The notes under the pieces were generated by a model. It made no database searches. It saw nothing but the letters and a program-made list of their open reading frames with translations, and was not told the DNA's origin. Positions 44,230-56,827 of a stretch of 64,000 nucleotides of DNA are shown in pieces. The DNA is from [Phialemoniopsis] sp. UDSM-2020. Its lineage: Eukaryota; Ascomycota; Sordariomycetes; Thyridiales; Thyridiaceae. Each line of letters starts with the position of its first letter. Position 1 is the stretch's first letter. Where the stretch lies: contig JAEILZ010000002.1 in the NCBI GenBank assembly GCA_018873225.1, forward strand, positions 1 through 64,000, read 5' to 3'. The translations under genes and the position numbers were made by a program.

Positions 44230-45795
44230 CTAAGTTGCAAAGAGGCGGACCCTGTCATGCCCAGCCTGTTGGAGTCGCTTCACATTCTCCCTCTTGAAAA
44301 GGAGCAAGGCCACGACTGCCACGACAGCGCAGGCGGCAGAGAAAGCGATACTGCTCGTCAAGCCCATCAGGAACTGAGGGCCATCCGAGTCGGGCCACAA
44401 GTAAGCCGTGTAGACATTGGCAAGGACCGCCACCGCGTTGACCATGGCGAGGGTAACGGCTTTCTTCTCGTGCGATTCCACCACGTTGGTCGCCGTCCAC
44501 CCCAGGATGATGCTGCCGGTGGAATACGAGCCTGCGGCGAAGAGGAAACAGGCGAGGTATCGCAGGGCGGTGCCGCTCGTAGCACATGCAATTATGAATC
44601 CGATAATGCCGACGCCGTTGCCCCCGACGATGTGCCAGGCTCGTTCGTTGAAGTAGCCAGATGAGCGGGCGAGAGCGAGGGAGAAGAGGGCAGAGAAGAC
44701 GTAAGGCGGGCAGGTCAGCACCAGCGTGATAATGCTGTTGTAGCCACTATAGCATTCGGGTTGTAAGTAATTATTCAGCGCCAGAGGGTTGTCCGTTGAG
44801 GTACTTACAGAGTCTTGACAATGGTCGGGAAGAACTGGTTGAAGGACATGGCGGAAAAATGCATGTTCTGCATGGCCATGAAGAGCCAGACTTTGTAGTC
44901 CTTGATGGCACTCATGAAGCCCTGCATAGGAGTCTGGTGCTCCAGCTCCGCAATGCTGTCCTCCTCGAGGCGGATGACTGCGCACTCGTTCTCAGCATCG
45001 CTCATCCACTTGGTCTTTCCAGGGGCGTCGGGCAGCAAGAAGATCGCAATGATGGCGAAACCGAACGTGGCGCAGCCTTCGATGATGAACAGCCATTGCC
45101 AGGCATGGAGGCCATATCTGCCGTCCAGCGAGGCAAAGATGCCTGCGGTGAGCAAGCCAGAGAAGGAGCTGGAGCTGAGCTGACCGCAGTACAGGATCGC
45201 CAGGCGCGTGGCCACTTCTTTCCTGGTGTAGAAGCGACTGAGCAGGTAAATGGCACCGGGATAGAAAGGAGCCTCGAGCCAGCCGAGCAAGAATCTGAGC
45301 GCGAGGAGGTGCGAGTAGCTATCTGCCAGAGCCGTGCACGCGGAGACGACAGCCCAACCGCACATGCACACGCCTAGGTAGATCGACGGGCGTACGCGGG
45401 TCAGGAGCATATTCGAGGGGATTCCGGCGACGAGATATCCGACGTAGAGGATGGAGATGCACACGTTGTATTGGTCACCCTTCAGCCCAAGATGGTCTTT
45501 GATGCCATTCAGTTTCGCTTGCGGTAAGCCGTTTCTGTCCCCTATGGTTTCACCAAAGCATTAGCCGAAGATGCACATCGCCACTTTGGCCAATGCTAGT
45601 TCTATTGTTCAGAAAGGACTTACAGTGATTGAGGAAGTACATGACGAAGAAGACAGGCATCATCCGATAGTCGAGCTTCCGTAGAAGCGACTTCTGGGCC
45701 TCGGGGTCGACTCTGGAGACAGGCTCATCGTGTGTCTTTGGCTCGGGGGCATCCTCGAGCATCGCAATCTTCCCGACTTTGTCGGTCGCGCTCAT
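44230..45795 (-). CDS. MFS transporter, Dal5-type anion:cation symporter
   Basis: Minus-strand exons 45624-45795, 44809-45541 and 44230-44746 give 473 residues. The family imports allantoate, nicotinate, vitamins and other organic anions at the plasma membrane. Family marks: LLRKLDYRMMPVFFVMYFLNHWDRN (helix 1), GIPSNMLLTRVRPS (after helix 2), GWLEAPFYPGAIYLLSRFYTRKE (helix 4-5) and a GNGVGIIGFIIAC segment. The first intron restores NHWDRN, where most relatives have Asp-Arg-Asn too. The start at 45795 (MSATDKVG) gives the usual short acidic N-tail; an open extension to 45993 looks like leader. It shares an 860-bp divergent promoter region with the cyclase gene. Confidence 0.92.
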
Positions 45796-46660
45796 TGTGT
45801 CGGCAGGGACTGTGTAATTGGTCGAGGGGGAAGTGACCACTTGAGGAGCAAAGTCAATGGAATAAGTAGGCCTGCCAATGAGTTGCGCTGATGGGCGTGG
45901 ATCGGCAGCAGGTTCGAGGCAGACTGGGAACGGTAAGTGCAAGGCCTTATATCTTGAGTTGCGAAGCAGGACCAGGGACGCCCATCCGGCCAACCCCCAT
46001 GGGGCTAAATCAAAGTCGAGCAGCGTGGAGTATACCCCGTTCCTCTTTCTCTGGTGGCCTTGTGTCGGTTAACCGGCGATCACAAGTCAGAGCAGGAGGC
46101 ATCAGGGCGGTCCTCCGACATCGTACTATTAGGGAGGGTCCTGGGAAGGACGGCTCCTATTTTCTGATCGCGTTGTTTGTTAGCGACTAATGGCCGGAGC
46201 AAAGCCCGCAAGCCTGATGTGCCATGCGGGTTTTGCACCGAACCCACGCCTGTAGCTCCAGTCTAGGCCAACTCGGGACTCGTCAAGTTTGTTGAGTGGC
46301 CTTGCTCCATATTTCTTTTGCGGAGAGCCTGGTCCGATCCCCGCAAACTTGTTCTCATGCAGACCACCCTACACCCTTCCACGAGTCAAATGGGATCAAC
46401 GAATATGTAGGTGATCAAATGAAGAACCTTATGACTTTGGAAACATTGTCGAGATATTGCTTGATCGACATTCGACGTTCAACGGCCCCAGTCATCACCG
46501 TCACAGGGTTGCAGTGAGCGAGAAACCGAAGAGAAACGGATAGAGTTGCGAGCGAACATAAAAAGTGTCGCTCTGAACCTCTTGGCTTGATCTTGCAGAG
46601 TAGAGGACCGCAAAAGAGTACAACGGCAAGATATACCTGTCTCAGGCCCTTATTTCCACA
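45796..46660. promoter_or_regulatory. Divergent promoter of Dal5-type permease and cyclase
   Basis: 865 bp. Contains AAGTTTG at 46285-46291 and CCCGCAAACTT at 46340-46350, which resemble half-sites of the motif found at 56.6 and 59.1 kb. The match is weak. Confidence 0.4.
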
Positions 46661-47919
46661 ATGCATTCCATCCTGACCTTGGCTGTTATCAGCTTGTTTT
46701 CCGAGTGTAGTGCTCGGGCTTTCCCATCGCTGAATCTCAGGATGGCGCCACTTCCTTCCTTTGACGACTTGCCTCTGAATCCGGGTGACCCTCCCTACTC
46801 GGCGTGGGGGCTCTATGGTAAGGAGGATGAGTTGGGCCGGACGAACATCTTGACCAAGGAGATTACTCTTGCGGCCGCCAAGTCTGAGATCAAGACTGGC
46901 GAGGTAGTACAACTCAAGTAAGAACTAGGCTTGATTGCTGCACCCCATCGGCGTCGGTCGACTTATTGACCCTTGGATAACCACAGTCTGCCCCTAGACG
47001 TTCCATTACGACCTATGAACCCAGCACGGAAGAAGTTGGAACATCACATCATCGTCAAGAAGCCGTCCAATGATGACGAAGTATGTTGCAAAGCCCAACC
47101 AGTTGTCTTGGGTGGTTTGCAGTTACTTATTCCGTTTCATTGTAGATATCCATGAACACACAGAGTTCGACGCATTGGGATGGCCCCAGGCATTACCCAT
47201 ACCAGGATGGTCGCAAATTTTACAACGGCGCCACTCAAGATGACATATCTGGCCCGTATAACGGTACCAGAATCGGCATCCAGAGTAAGTTACACGATGA
47301 AACTCGGCCATTACGCGCATATCGTGGCCTTTGCTGACGGTGTACTGTAATAAAAGACTTGGCTGAGAACCCCATCGCCTCTCGTGGTGTTCTCGTCGAC
47401 TGGGCGGACTATGCTGCCGAACGCAACATTACTTATGACGCCTTCAGCGATTACGAGATCTCATACACCGACCTGCAGAAGATTGCCGACTCACACGGCA
47501 TCAAGTTCCAGCGGGGCGATATCTTACTAGTTCGCAGTGGTTACCAAACTCAGTACAACGCGCTCAACGAGACGGAGAAGGATCAGCTAGGACTTCGAGA
47601 AGGCACAGCCAGAAAGTACATGGGTGTCGCGGGGAGTATCGACTCGGCGCGCTGGCATTGGGAGTCTGGATTTGCCGCCGTGGCTGGCGACACCAACGCA
47701 TACGAATCATGGCCCGCAAAGAAGGAGGAGGAGGGCCGCGTATGTCTGCACGAGATCTTTTTGTCAGGTTGGGGCATGCCAATTGGCGAACAGTTCGACT
47801 TGGAGCAGCTCTCGAAACGGTGCAAGGAGTTGGGACGATGGACGTTCTTTGTGACTAGCCAGCCTTTGTATCTCAAAGCCGGCATCGCAAGTCCCGCTAA
47901 CATCATGGCGATCTTCTAG
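46661..47919 (+). CDS. Cyclase-family (kynurenine-formamidase-like) metal hydrolase, secreted or vesicular
   Basis: Exons 46661-46917, 46987-47080, 47146-47284 and 47357-47919 give 350 residues. Residues 1-19 look like a signal peptide. The metal-binding motif of the family, H-x-G-T-H-x-D-x-P-x-H, appears as QSSTHWDGPRH (123-133): the second and third metal His and the Asp are kept, while the first His is Gln and the Gly is Ser, as in a fungal subgroup. GDILLVRSGYQ and the HEIFLSGWGMPIGEQ segment follow. Bacterial and animal relatives hydrolyse N-formylkynurenine, isatin or cyclic amides. The substrate of this subgroup is unknown. Divergent from the Dal5-type permease, suggesting uptake followed by ring or amide cleavage. 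Confidence 0.88.
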
Positions 47920-48389
47920 TCACGACGGCCAGCCCAGGTCCGAGATAATTTTCTCGTGCTTAATGAGTGGTTCAGCATCCGTCCCACATAGCGAGCAGTC
48001 TATGCTTAAGTTAATATGAGGAGATTGCTAGATTGTCATGGCTAACTGCCTTTGTCTCTTTCGTCACTCCGAATACTCACTGTCAAGACCCTGTTCCGTT
48101 AGGTTTGTTGATGAATTCCGGCCCATTATCCAGCGCCGCACTAGGTGCTTGGCTTTCACACACTAGCAATGCTACAGTGACCAATCCAGGCTTCCAGGGG
48201 GCCGGCCAGGCCGTACGTAGAACTGCTCTGCGAGTCCGGGCTAATGTAACTAGTTTCTCCACCAACTAACCCCACACTCCAGTCAGTACGGAGTACAGGA
48301 CAAACCTTCCCCACGCATCGTGCTTGGAGAATTTTGAGCCAGGTCCAATCTCTTTCAATCCTTCCTTGTAGATCGAGCCAGTGCACTCT
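47920..48389. other. Intergenic, promoter of regulator 3
   Basis: 470 bp without recognisable gene or element. Confidence 0.4.
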
Positions 48390-51120
48390 ATGGACTCTCC
48401 GAATGTCACCGATACTACCAAAGCTGCTTGCTCACGTTGCCATGATAAGAAGATCAAGGTAAGGAGTCACGGTCTTCGCTACAAGCTGATCTTACGGCTG
48501 ACAATCCGACCCTGCCAGTGTGACGGGGGTACGCCGAGGTGTGGTGCCTGCGAGAAGGCAAATACAGAATGCGCCGTCTCAACATCGGTAGGTAGTGGCA
48601 AATATGATCTTCGGTAAGTCTTGGGGGTATTTGCTCAATGACAGCTTCAACATCCTCACTTACTGTGCACAGCTACATCGCGTCTCTGCAAGATCAGGTT
48701 CGGACCCTCGAAGCTCGCGAAGCCGAGTTGAAGAAGCTTGTACTTCAAGCAAAGAACTCAGCCAGGAAAGCCAAAGAAGTTTCATTACCAGAAGTGATCG
48801 ACCCAACTCGCCGCGTTCATGACCATGGAATGGGGTAGGATCCCTTGTTTCATTTGTCATCAGTGGGTATTAATCAAAGAGATGCAGATTCATCGACCTG
48901 ATTTTTGCCAGGATCAGGAGGGAGGTTTTCAGATCCTCGGTCAGTTCATACTATCGCACGCGACAAACCTTACCGGCGAGATCGCCCGCAGCAACCCACG
49001 GGGCTCCAAAACCCCCTGCTATGGGGTTAGATCTGGTAGACTGGCTCTTTGATGCCTACGTTCGGAGGTCTCACAGCAGACACCCATTTCTCCCACGTGC
49101 CACCATACAGCGGCTGCGGGAGAAGACGGACCTTGCCATTGCCCAAGGTGAAGATGCCTGGTCGGTCGAAGAATCGTTCAGAGCCTACATCATCCTTGCC
49201 ATTGGTCTGGTGTACCGAAAGCAGGAACTATCAATCAAGGGAACAGAGTCCCACTCTGACCCTGATCCTCTTGAGGTATTCACAATGGGTCTGAGGAGTC
49301 TTAAGAGCGTCAATCTTTCACATGCCGTTGAAGGGGTGCAGAATTTACTTCTCATTGCCCGCTTTGGCTTCTTCTACGCCATAGGGATGAGCACGTGGGA
49401 TATATCTTCCGTCTGCCTTCGCCTTTGTGTTGAATCCGGGTTTCACAGGCGACCCGACTCCCGTATCCCACCAATGGAAGAGCAAATACAACGCCGAGTC
49501 TTTTGGCAGACTTACAACCTCGATCGCTATTCAAGCGCAATTCTCGGGCGACCCTTCGGGATTCCTGACGATGCCATCTCTGTTTCCCTGCCCGCCAACA
49601 TTGACGACGCAGCTTTGGTTGAGCTCTCTGCCTTGTTCCCAAACAACTCACTGGACGACTTGTTGAGGAAGCAGATGGTGGAGAATCGCCTGACAGACAT
49701 GACCCTGTCAACTTTCCACACACGCCTTCGTCAAATCAGCTCGGATATGTTCCGCTCGTTGAGACATCTGCGATACCAGATTGCCGCTCGAAGTCTAGCC
49801 AAGCCCCGCTCATCAAGTGTCTTCGATGATCTAGCCGACGATGATGAGGTCTGGAATATGTATTGCTTGTATGCAGATAAGCTGCAGAAGTGGCAGCAAA
49901 CCAGCAAGCTTTTCGGGCAAGACGAACTTACACCGGGCTCCACCGCCGAAGCACTCATGCAAGACACGCGATGGATAGACTTGCACTTTTACCAGGAGAA
50001 GTTGGCTCTCATCCGCTTGGTAATTGAACCTGGAGCCAGTCACAACCCGGCCAACCACGGTCTCATCAACGCACTAGACCTGGTCGATGAGCTTTACGAT
50101 GCCGCCAGTAATTCGGTTGTTCTGTACTCTCAGCTCATCGGTGATGCCAAGATAGAACCTTCAACGGGTAGACTGTATCGCGTTCTGACAGCGGGACTAT
50201 CAATCTTATACACTGTCATCGCCGAATACCAGGGAACTCAGAATCGCACTACAAAATCCCAGAGAAGCGACGCACTGTTGCCACGAACCAAGATTTCACC
50301 TCAGTGGCTTGAGACTAGGATCTCCATACTTCGGCTTTGTACCAACACCCTGGCGCGTATGGCCAGATTGGTCACCGCGGAGCAGTTGACGCCAAAGTAT
50401 GTGCCATACTTTGATCTACTCTGTCGCGAGGTCTTGAGAACCGTCTCCAAGACACGAGATCGTCCTCACCAAGGCTCAAGCGACCGACCTGACCCATCTC
50501 AGACGGCGAATTATGGCACAAGCCATACCTTGAGCCAAGTAGGTCCCGCCGAGAACATGATGGAGGTGCAGCAAGGCGACTCCCGGCAAAAGGATGATAT
50601 ACCGTCCACTGACAGCGACCCTCCACCTTGGGTCGCCCCATTCACTAGCGATACAACCATCATGAAGCCGACTGGAGCGAATCTGTATCATCTCTTGGAT
50701 GTAACTTTCACACAGCCCCTTCACGAGTTCTCGCCGCTCCAGGGCCCTCCTGCATGGAACGATCTTCTGGAAGCTGATATCACCAGTCAATTTTCTGCAG
50801 GCTTTTCACCGATGACTACCGCGTTGTCACAGCCGCTGCTATGGGCGCATGATGCCAATATAGAGCCGGTCACGGCACCACCGGTGTGTCAACACCTCGT
50901 CGCCCATCAGCAACCATGTTACTGTGGTCTCATCGAGGCCAAGGATATTGGCGGAGACACGGAGGACTGGTGGTCGGCTAATATGGGAGTCGATGGATCA
51001 GACAGCTTCCACATGAATGGAGGCAATGAACAGGATCTAGGGATGTTCGTCAACGAGTGGGAATCGTCAGGGGTGTGGCAAACCTTGCTACGACAGAGCT
51101 CAGATTGGGCAAGATTTTGA
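48390..51120 (+). CDS. Zn2Cys6 transcription factor 3
   Basis: Exons 48390-48458, 48519-48613, 48673-48834 and 48888-51120 give 852 residues. The zinc cluster CSRCHDKKIKCDGGTPRCGAC..C starts at about residue 14 with spacing 2-6-6-2-6 and is split by intron 1. YIASLQDQVRTLEAREAELKKLV is a short coiled coil for dimerisation. The fungal regulatory domain includes DWLFDAYVRRSHSRHPFL, LCVESGFHRRPD and RRVFWQTYNLDRYSSAILGRPFGI. The C-terminus is acidic and aromatic, a plausible activation region. All exon joins are in phase. Convergent with regulator 4 only 115 bp away, so both can silence or balance each other by transcript overlap (inference). Target genes unknown. Confidence 0.92.
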
Positions 51121-51235
51121 GTGGTAGAGCGACGACACGGACATTACGCATTGGGGTTTATTTCTCAGGCAACTGTGATAGGATACAAGGTATTTTGCGA
51201 AACCTCCTTGAGTTTGGCTGCTCGGCCTGCTCACT

Positions 51236-53590
51236 CTATGACTCAAATATGTTAACATACAACTGCGACTCTTCTGTATCAAAGGCCAGACCATCAACGA
51301 GCTGAGCCAGGCCATGATAGATGCCCGGGTCCGCGATCTGCTGATCTCGATCGGCCCCGCTGCCGCCACACCCTCTCACCGCATCGATTGTGCTCAAAGC
51401 AAGCCACTGGTCTCGAGATGTGGGCAGAACTTCTGCACGGCCACTCAGTGGACCCCAAGTGTGTTCAGCCACTCGGTGCGACACGATGTTGTTACCAACG
51501 TTATGTTGCCGATGCTCTTGGCGTGCCAGGGCCGCCGCATCATCGAAGAAAGCCTTACAAGGCTCAAGTCCCTGGAACTCATTCCGCATTTGAGACAGGT
51601 ACTCAGAGCATATGCGCAATGCATCTGCTGTCATAGTGTTTGAGCAGTTTGAATCCCTGTCTAGGTCTGGAAGGCTGTATCTGCTGCGGATGCACGCTAG
51701 ACCTGCTCTGAACATGAGAATGCCAGAAGTCCACGATGCCAGGAAGGTCGGTCTTTGTGTTGATGATGACAATCTCGTTTTCAGGCGTCTCATCGCGAGA
51801 ATGGAGACGAAAAGAGTGAACTTGTGGAGCCCATGGGATAGACACATACGTTCGTCTAGAACTAGACATAGGAGGTCCTTGATGTATGCTTCGTCGGGTA
51901 CCCGGGAGTTACTATTAACAGTGAAGTTTGTTGATAGATTTGACGGAGATGATCCTTCTCCTATGGGTCTCGACTGCCGAGCTCGCAGTGAATGTAAAGC
52001 GCGCATCAACCGTATTGCCGAGTAGCTTGACTTGGGATTTGCGTTGAGCTTCGCAAGAAGCCGACTGCGCAAAATCCAATACTCCCACGCCTCGAAACAT
52101 TCTTGCCCTTGGTTTGAAGCAGCTTGATTATGACTGACCTCGGCCAAGAGGTCTTGATAGCCAAGGCTTGGGGGCCGGTCGAGAGCGATGCAAATTTCCT
52201 GTTCCAGCATGTATGCTGACCAGAAAGCTTCAGCCACGCCGGGTGATCGACCAGGGTGCGTAACGTGGTAGCTTTGACTGACGCAGATGCGTAATGCAAA
52301 GCCAATGAGGTGCCATGTGCCACCTATTGATGATCTGTAAAGACTGTAGAGAGCCAGGAGCAACAGGACGCGAACTTGTTCGAGGCCTCCACCTTGGTCG
52401 AAAACAGAGTCCAGATGACCGAGTGCCATAAGCACAAGATTCCCTTCAATGTGCCGTGCAAGCGAAATGCGGGTTCCATCCAATGCTACCATGATAGCAA
52501 GAACAATATACACACAGAATTGGTCAATATGGCGTGACCTTTCCAGAATGTCTAGTGTTCCTTCTGATTTGCATTGTTGTAGGATATCCCGCAGTTTCGA
52601 CATCTCAAGGAATGGGAAACGAAAGTGAAAGAGAGTCTCGTAGAGATCCAGATGCTCCACACCTTCGGCAAGGAGCATCTCCCGCAACATAGGGGGGATT
52701 GCGATATCCTGAGATGTATAAGCAGCACTCATAGAACGAAGAGTGCGAGGGCGGTATGGGTCACCGCCATCCATAGCAAGGATCTCGTGCAAGATGGTCA
52801 CCGAGTCAAACAAGCTTGCTTTGCCGCGGTTGCCCACTTTGCTCAACGAAATGATCGATTCGGCGCTTAGGGGATATTCCTCGACATGCAGCCTCTCAGC
52901 AGCAGACGACTGATCGCTGGACCCGGCATTATCGTTATCGTTGGTGTCTGGTGGACCTGTCGTCTGTCGGTCGGCCGGCGTTGCGAGTGAAGTGGAACCC
53001 GAGTTCACATGGTTGCTGAGATGGTCGATAGGACTTGGATCTTGAGAACTCTCTTCGCTCGTGGGAAGCGATGAGCTGGTCTGAACTGAGAGAGACTCAA
53101 GCTCGCGACTCAATTGAGCCACTGAGTCTTGGAGCTTCTCTACTTTAGTCTCCAGAATCTCAACAAGACTGGCAATCGTAATGTATATGTTAGCAATGAG
53201 TTTCCTCTTTTACCGTTGAGTCCACAGGGTGTTGATATTGTCCTTGCTTATCTTGTGCCCTGTCCCTTGGCTTGAGGCTTGGTCATGACTTACCCTTTTG
53301 GCATTCTCTGCCGCTTTCTGCTGTTCGTACGGCCATCGAGCCACTCTGTTGTGTCGACATCTGGCATATGACATGTGCGGCCGGATCGAGCACAGTTCCC
53401 ACAGCGTGGTGCCACCCGGTCACACTGCACGCAGTCAGTGGCAATTCTAGACTGGTCACGATAGCAAGCACAAGGGAATAACGCTTGGATGACACACCTT
53501 TCTCTTCGAACGCCGGCATGGCTCGCAGGCTACTGGAAACACAGCTGGGGGTTGGCGATGCTGTTCCACTATTCCCGGATCATCGCTCAT
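51236..53590 (-). CDS. Zn2Cys6 transcription factor 4
   Basis: Minus-strand exons 53498-53590, 53294-53424 and 51236-53168 give 718 residues. The cluster CEPCRRSKRKCDRVAPRCGNC (spacing 2-6-6-2-6) starts near residue 22 and is split by intron 1. A basic SRKRQRMPKG stretch and a coiled coil (LVEILETKVEKLQDSVAQL) follow. The regulatory domain shows HFRFPFLEM, LYRSSIGGTWHLIGFALRICVS and YMLEQEICIALDRPPSL. The second intron is long for this window (125 nt). The start at 53590 (MSDDPG) is the first ATG in frame; the open frame runs further upstream without one. Located between regulator 3 and the AtuA-DUF4387 gene, divergent from the latter, so it is a second candidate regulator for the 54-61 kb genes. 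Confidence 0.92.
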
Positions 53591-54416
53591 GGCGGGCGCT
53601 GTGATGTTCAGGTCCAGTGAACAGGGGTATCCGGGCGGCTGTTGCAAGTCCTCAGTGACATTACACTTGAACGACAGGCCCTGAGACCCTTGAACAGCCC
53701 ATTAGACAAGCCTCCAGCCAAGGAAGAGTCTTCAGGTCAGCCCGTCATACTGGTGCGGCTTGAAGGTGGGACCTGGACCCCACAGCATGTCACGGAAATA
53801 ATGGTTCGTGTTAGCTTACCAACGGTGCCTCTCCCTTTTTTGTGCACGATTCATCGAACCGCTGAAGTATTACTTCGACCTAGTAGATCAGGTCATCTGA
53901 CTTTTATTTCCAGGAGACAGTGTCGCCACGGACTCAGTGTCCCGCCTGTTAGCCCATGTCACCAGGTGACCCCGGCATTATGTCCGCAAGCCTGCTTGAA
54001 TTCCTAGTCCTTCTTGCACCCCTCACCGTCCCCACTTTCAACACAATCTCGGTCTTGAACCCGCATAGTAGTCTCTTCATTCGGCGCTGAACCCGCAGCA
54101 ATTCCCAGAAGAACTGTGGGCTGGTGTTGAAGCCCACACGTCCGACGCTCTGACAGCTTCTCGAATTCCATCATAAGGGCATGTCCAATATTGTCGTGAT
54201 ATTTGTCACCAGGCCGGGCGATATCGGCACCATACTTAACCCTCTACCTTGAAACACATAAACGTACTTCATTGGAACCTTGGGGGGTGAAATACCATAT
54301 CTTATTCGGTTGATATCAGAACTGTTTTATCAGGAATACAAAAATAGCCGCAGGGTCTGATATTCTACCTACATTGCATCACTTACTCCTTGTGCGGCTT
54401 CAACCAGATTACGAGG
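53591..54416. promoter_or_regulatory. Divergent region of regulator 4 and AtuA-DUF4387 gene
   Basis: 826 bp without recognisable gene. No clear copy of the AAGTTT[C/G]CCGG half-site was found here. Confidence 0.45.
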
Positions 54417-56306
54417 ATGGCTGGACGCTTTCCCTCCCAGCCAGGAGAATTCCGCATTCTCACCGCCAACGCCATGCTTGGGTAAGTCTTACAATCCCAG
54501 TCATTGCCCATGACCGCGGAAAGAGCTGTAGGTACTGATACTAAGCCCAGCTATGGCTACAAGCCTGACCACTTCTGGTTTGGCATCCACGAGTATCGTC
54601 CTGACGCTATCATCATCGACTCAGGCAGTACTGATGGTGGCCCCTTCAAGCTCGGCATGGGCCGTAAGACGGTCGCTGATGAGTCGTATATCCGTGACTT
54701 GACGCCGTACATCACTGCTTGCGCACATTACGGCATCAAGCTGCTCATTAGTAGTGCCGGTGGTGATGGTTCGGACAAGCATGTCGCCGAGATTCTGGCC
54801 ATCGTCGACAAGATCATTGAGGACAATCATTTCAAGTTCAAGGTGACCACCATTAACACCACCATCACCAAGGACCTTCTCCACAAGAAGCATGGCGAGG
54901 GCAAGATCAGCCCTTGCGGTCCTGTACCGGACCTGACAGCCGATGATATCGACAGTGCGATTGATGTTGTCGCCCAGATGGGTGTCGAGCCCTTCCTCAA
55001 GGCACTGCGTGAAGATGATCCCGATATCATCGTTGCTGGCCGCTCGTACGACCCCTCACCATTCGCCGCGTTCTGTATGAATCTGGGCGTAGAAGCTGCG
55101 CCAGCCTTCCATCTCGGAAAGATTCTCGAGTGTGGTGGTCAGTGTGCTGTTCCCAAGGGCCGGTCAATGATCGCCACCGTACGCAAAGACTCATTCGATC
55201 TCACGCCGTTAAATCCCATCGAGAAGTGCACTCCCCTTTCAGTTGCTGCCCACTCACTCTACGAGAAGACTCGTCCCGATCAGCTGCCTGGCCCGGGCGG
55301 CGTCTTGCACCTGGACACTGCGCAGTATCAAGTACTAGAGGATGGCCGGACCACTCGATGCTATGGCGCTCGCTTCGAGCCTACACCGTACCAGATCAAG
55401 CTTGAAGGTGTCTCCAAGATCGGTCACCGCGCGATCTTCATCGGTGGATTCAGAGATCCCATTCTCATCAGCCAACTCGACGATTTCCTGGAAAATCGTG
55501 TTCGCTCATACACCCAAGGCCTCTTCCCCGAGCTCGACAAGTCCGACGACTGTCGTCTCATCTTCCACGTCTACGGACGCAACGCCATCATGGGCCCTCT
55601 AGAGCCCACACCGGTCGCCGGCCACGAAGTCGGTGTCCTCGGCGAGGTCGTGGCACCGACTGCGGCCAAGGCCATGGCCATTTGCAACAGTGCGCGCGTA
55701 TCGTGCCTACATCTCTTCTACCCAGGCGTGCTCGCAACCACGGGCAACTTCGCCAGCCCTCTGAGCCCCCACGAGCAGGATGCAGGCGCCGTCTTCAAGT
55801 TCAGCCTGTATCACCTGATGGATATTGACGACGCAGCCGACCCCGTCATATTCCCCATCAAATCTGCCACTGTAGGAGATGGAAGCTTCACGAGGGACGG
55901 CAATTACGGTCAACAATTCTACGACTTGAACAACTTTCTCAACGTTCCTCTCGCCCAGATCCCGTCGAAGGAGGTTCCCAAGGGGCCCCTTACCATTCGC
56001 GACATTGCCTCGGTTGTCCGGTCCAAGAACTCGGGACCCTTCGAGTTGACATTCGACATCATGTTTGACAGGAGCGAGCTATTCCACCACGTCAAGAAGG
56101 CCGACGTCCTGACGAACGAGACGATGAAGAGGTTATACCAGATCAAGGACGATGACATCGTTGTCAATATGTACTTCGAGCCCGCCCTTGCATGGAAGTG
56201 CACTATCAAGAGGCCGTGGGCGCAAGGTTCCGTAGGCGAGCGTGACACATTGGGAACAGCTCAACATGCCCCGCTCCTCTCGATCGAGATTCCCCCTTTT
56301 GTATAA
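54417..56306 (+). CDS. AtuA (DUF1446)-DUF4387 fusion protein
   Basis: Exons 54417-54481 and 54551-56306 give 606 residues. Residues 10-460 are an AtuA/DUF1446 domain: RILTANAMLGYG, DSGSTDGGPFKLGMG, AGGDGSDKHV, AGRSYDPSPFAAFCMNLG and HLGKILECGGQCAVP are all family-like. Residues about 495-600 are a DUF4387 domain: LTIRDIASVVRSKNSGPFE, TFDIMFD and DTLGTAQHAPLLSIEIP. In bacteria these two are usually separate neighbouring genes. AtuA is named from acyclic terpene utilisation in Pseudomonas, but its reaction is not established; a lyase or isomerase of acyl or keto acids is often assumed. No signal peptide. First gene of the RidA/DGD/permease group and in tandem with RidA. Confidence 0.9.
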
Positions 56307-56827
56307 GTCGACTTTGGACAGATATGGGCCTTGGCGGACACGACTTGCAGGCGAATTAAAGTTACATAGGTTATAATGGCTGATTTTTACGGTACTATCA
56401 TAAATACTAGACAGCGGAGAACGCAACCAATAGAGTCAACTTTCACGATCGCTAAGATGCTAGGGAGGTGGTGATTATCTTATCTTGATAGTCCCTGCAG
56501 CATTCCTTTTACTCATGCCGTATTCATACGTCTTTGAACCGTGACAATAAGGTGCATCATGCCACAAGGATCCCAGGTGATCGCTCAGTCGACTTCGCCG
56601 GACCTAACTGATGGTGGTGCGAAAGTTTCCCGCGCCGGCAAACTTCACTTCACACCCAAGCCTAGTAATCGCAGGTATTTTTACTTTGCTTATCAAGATA
56701 ACGGGAAAGTCGTGTTGGAATGCTCAGCTCGCTCAATGTGTCCGTGAATAAATGATTTTGTCTTTATTTGGAGACTCTTGCATTGTCCTGACACTACACA
56801 GAATCACAAGCGCATCCCAATCTCATC
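56307..56827. promoter_or_regulatory. Intergenic with 23-bp inverted repeat, upstream of RidA
   Basis: 521 bp. The only structured element seen is the inverted repeat at 56623-56645. Confidence 0.5.
56623..56645. promoter_or_regulatory. Inverted repeat, candidate operator of the DGD group
   Basis: Left arm AAGTTTCCCG and right arm CCGGCAAACTT (complement AAGTTTGCCGG) around a short CG centre. The arms match except at one C/G position. The CCG/CGG triplets fit a dimeric Zn2Cys6 site. About 180 bp upstream of the RidA start. Confidence 0.55.

Noticed and set aside
45796..45993. N-terminal extension of the Dal5-type permease
   Set aside because: Sequence is not family-like and Dal5-type proteins have short N-tails; treated as leader.
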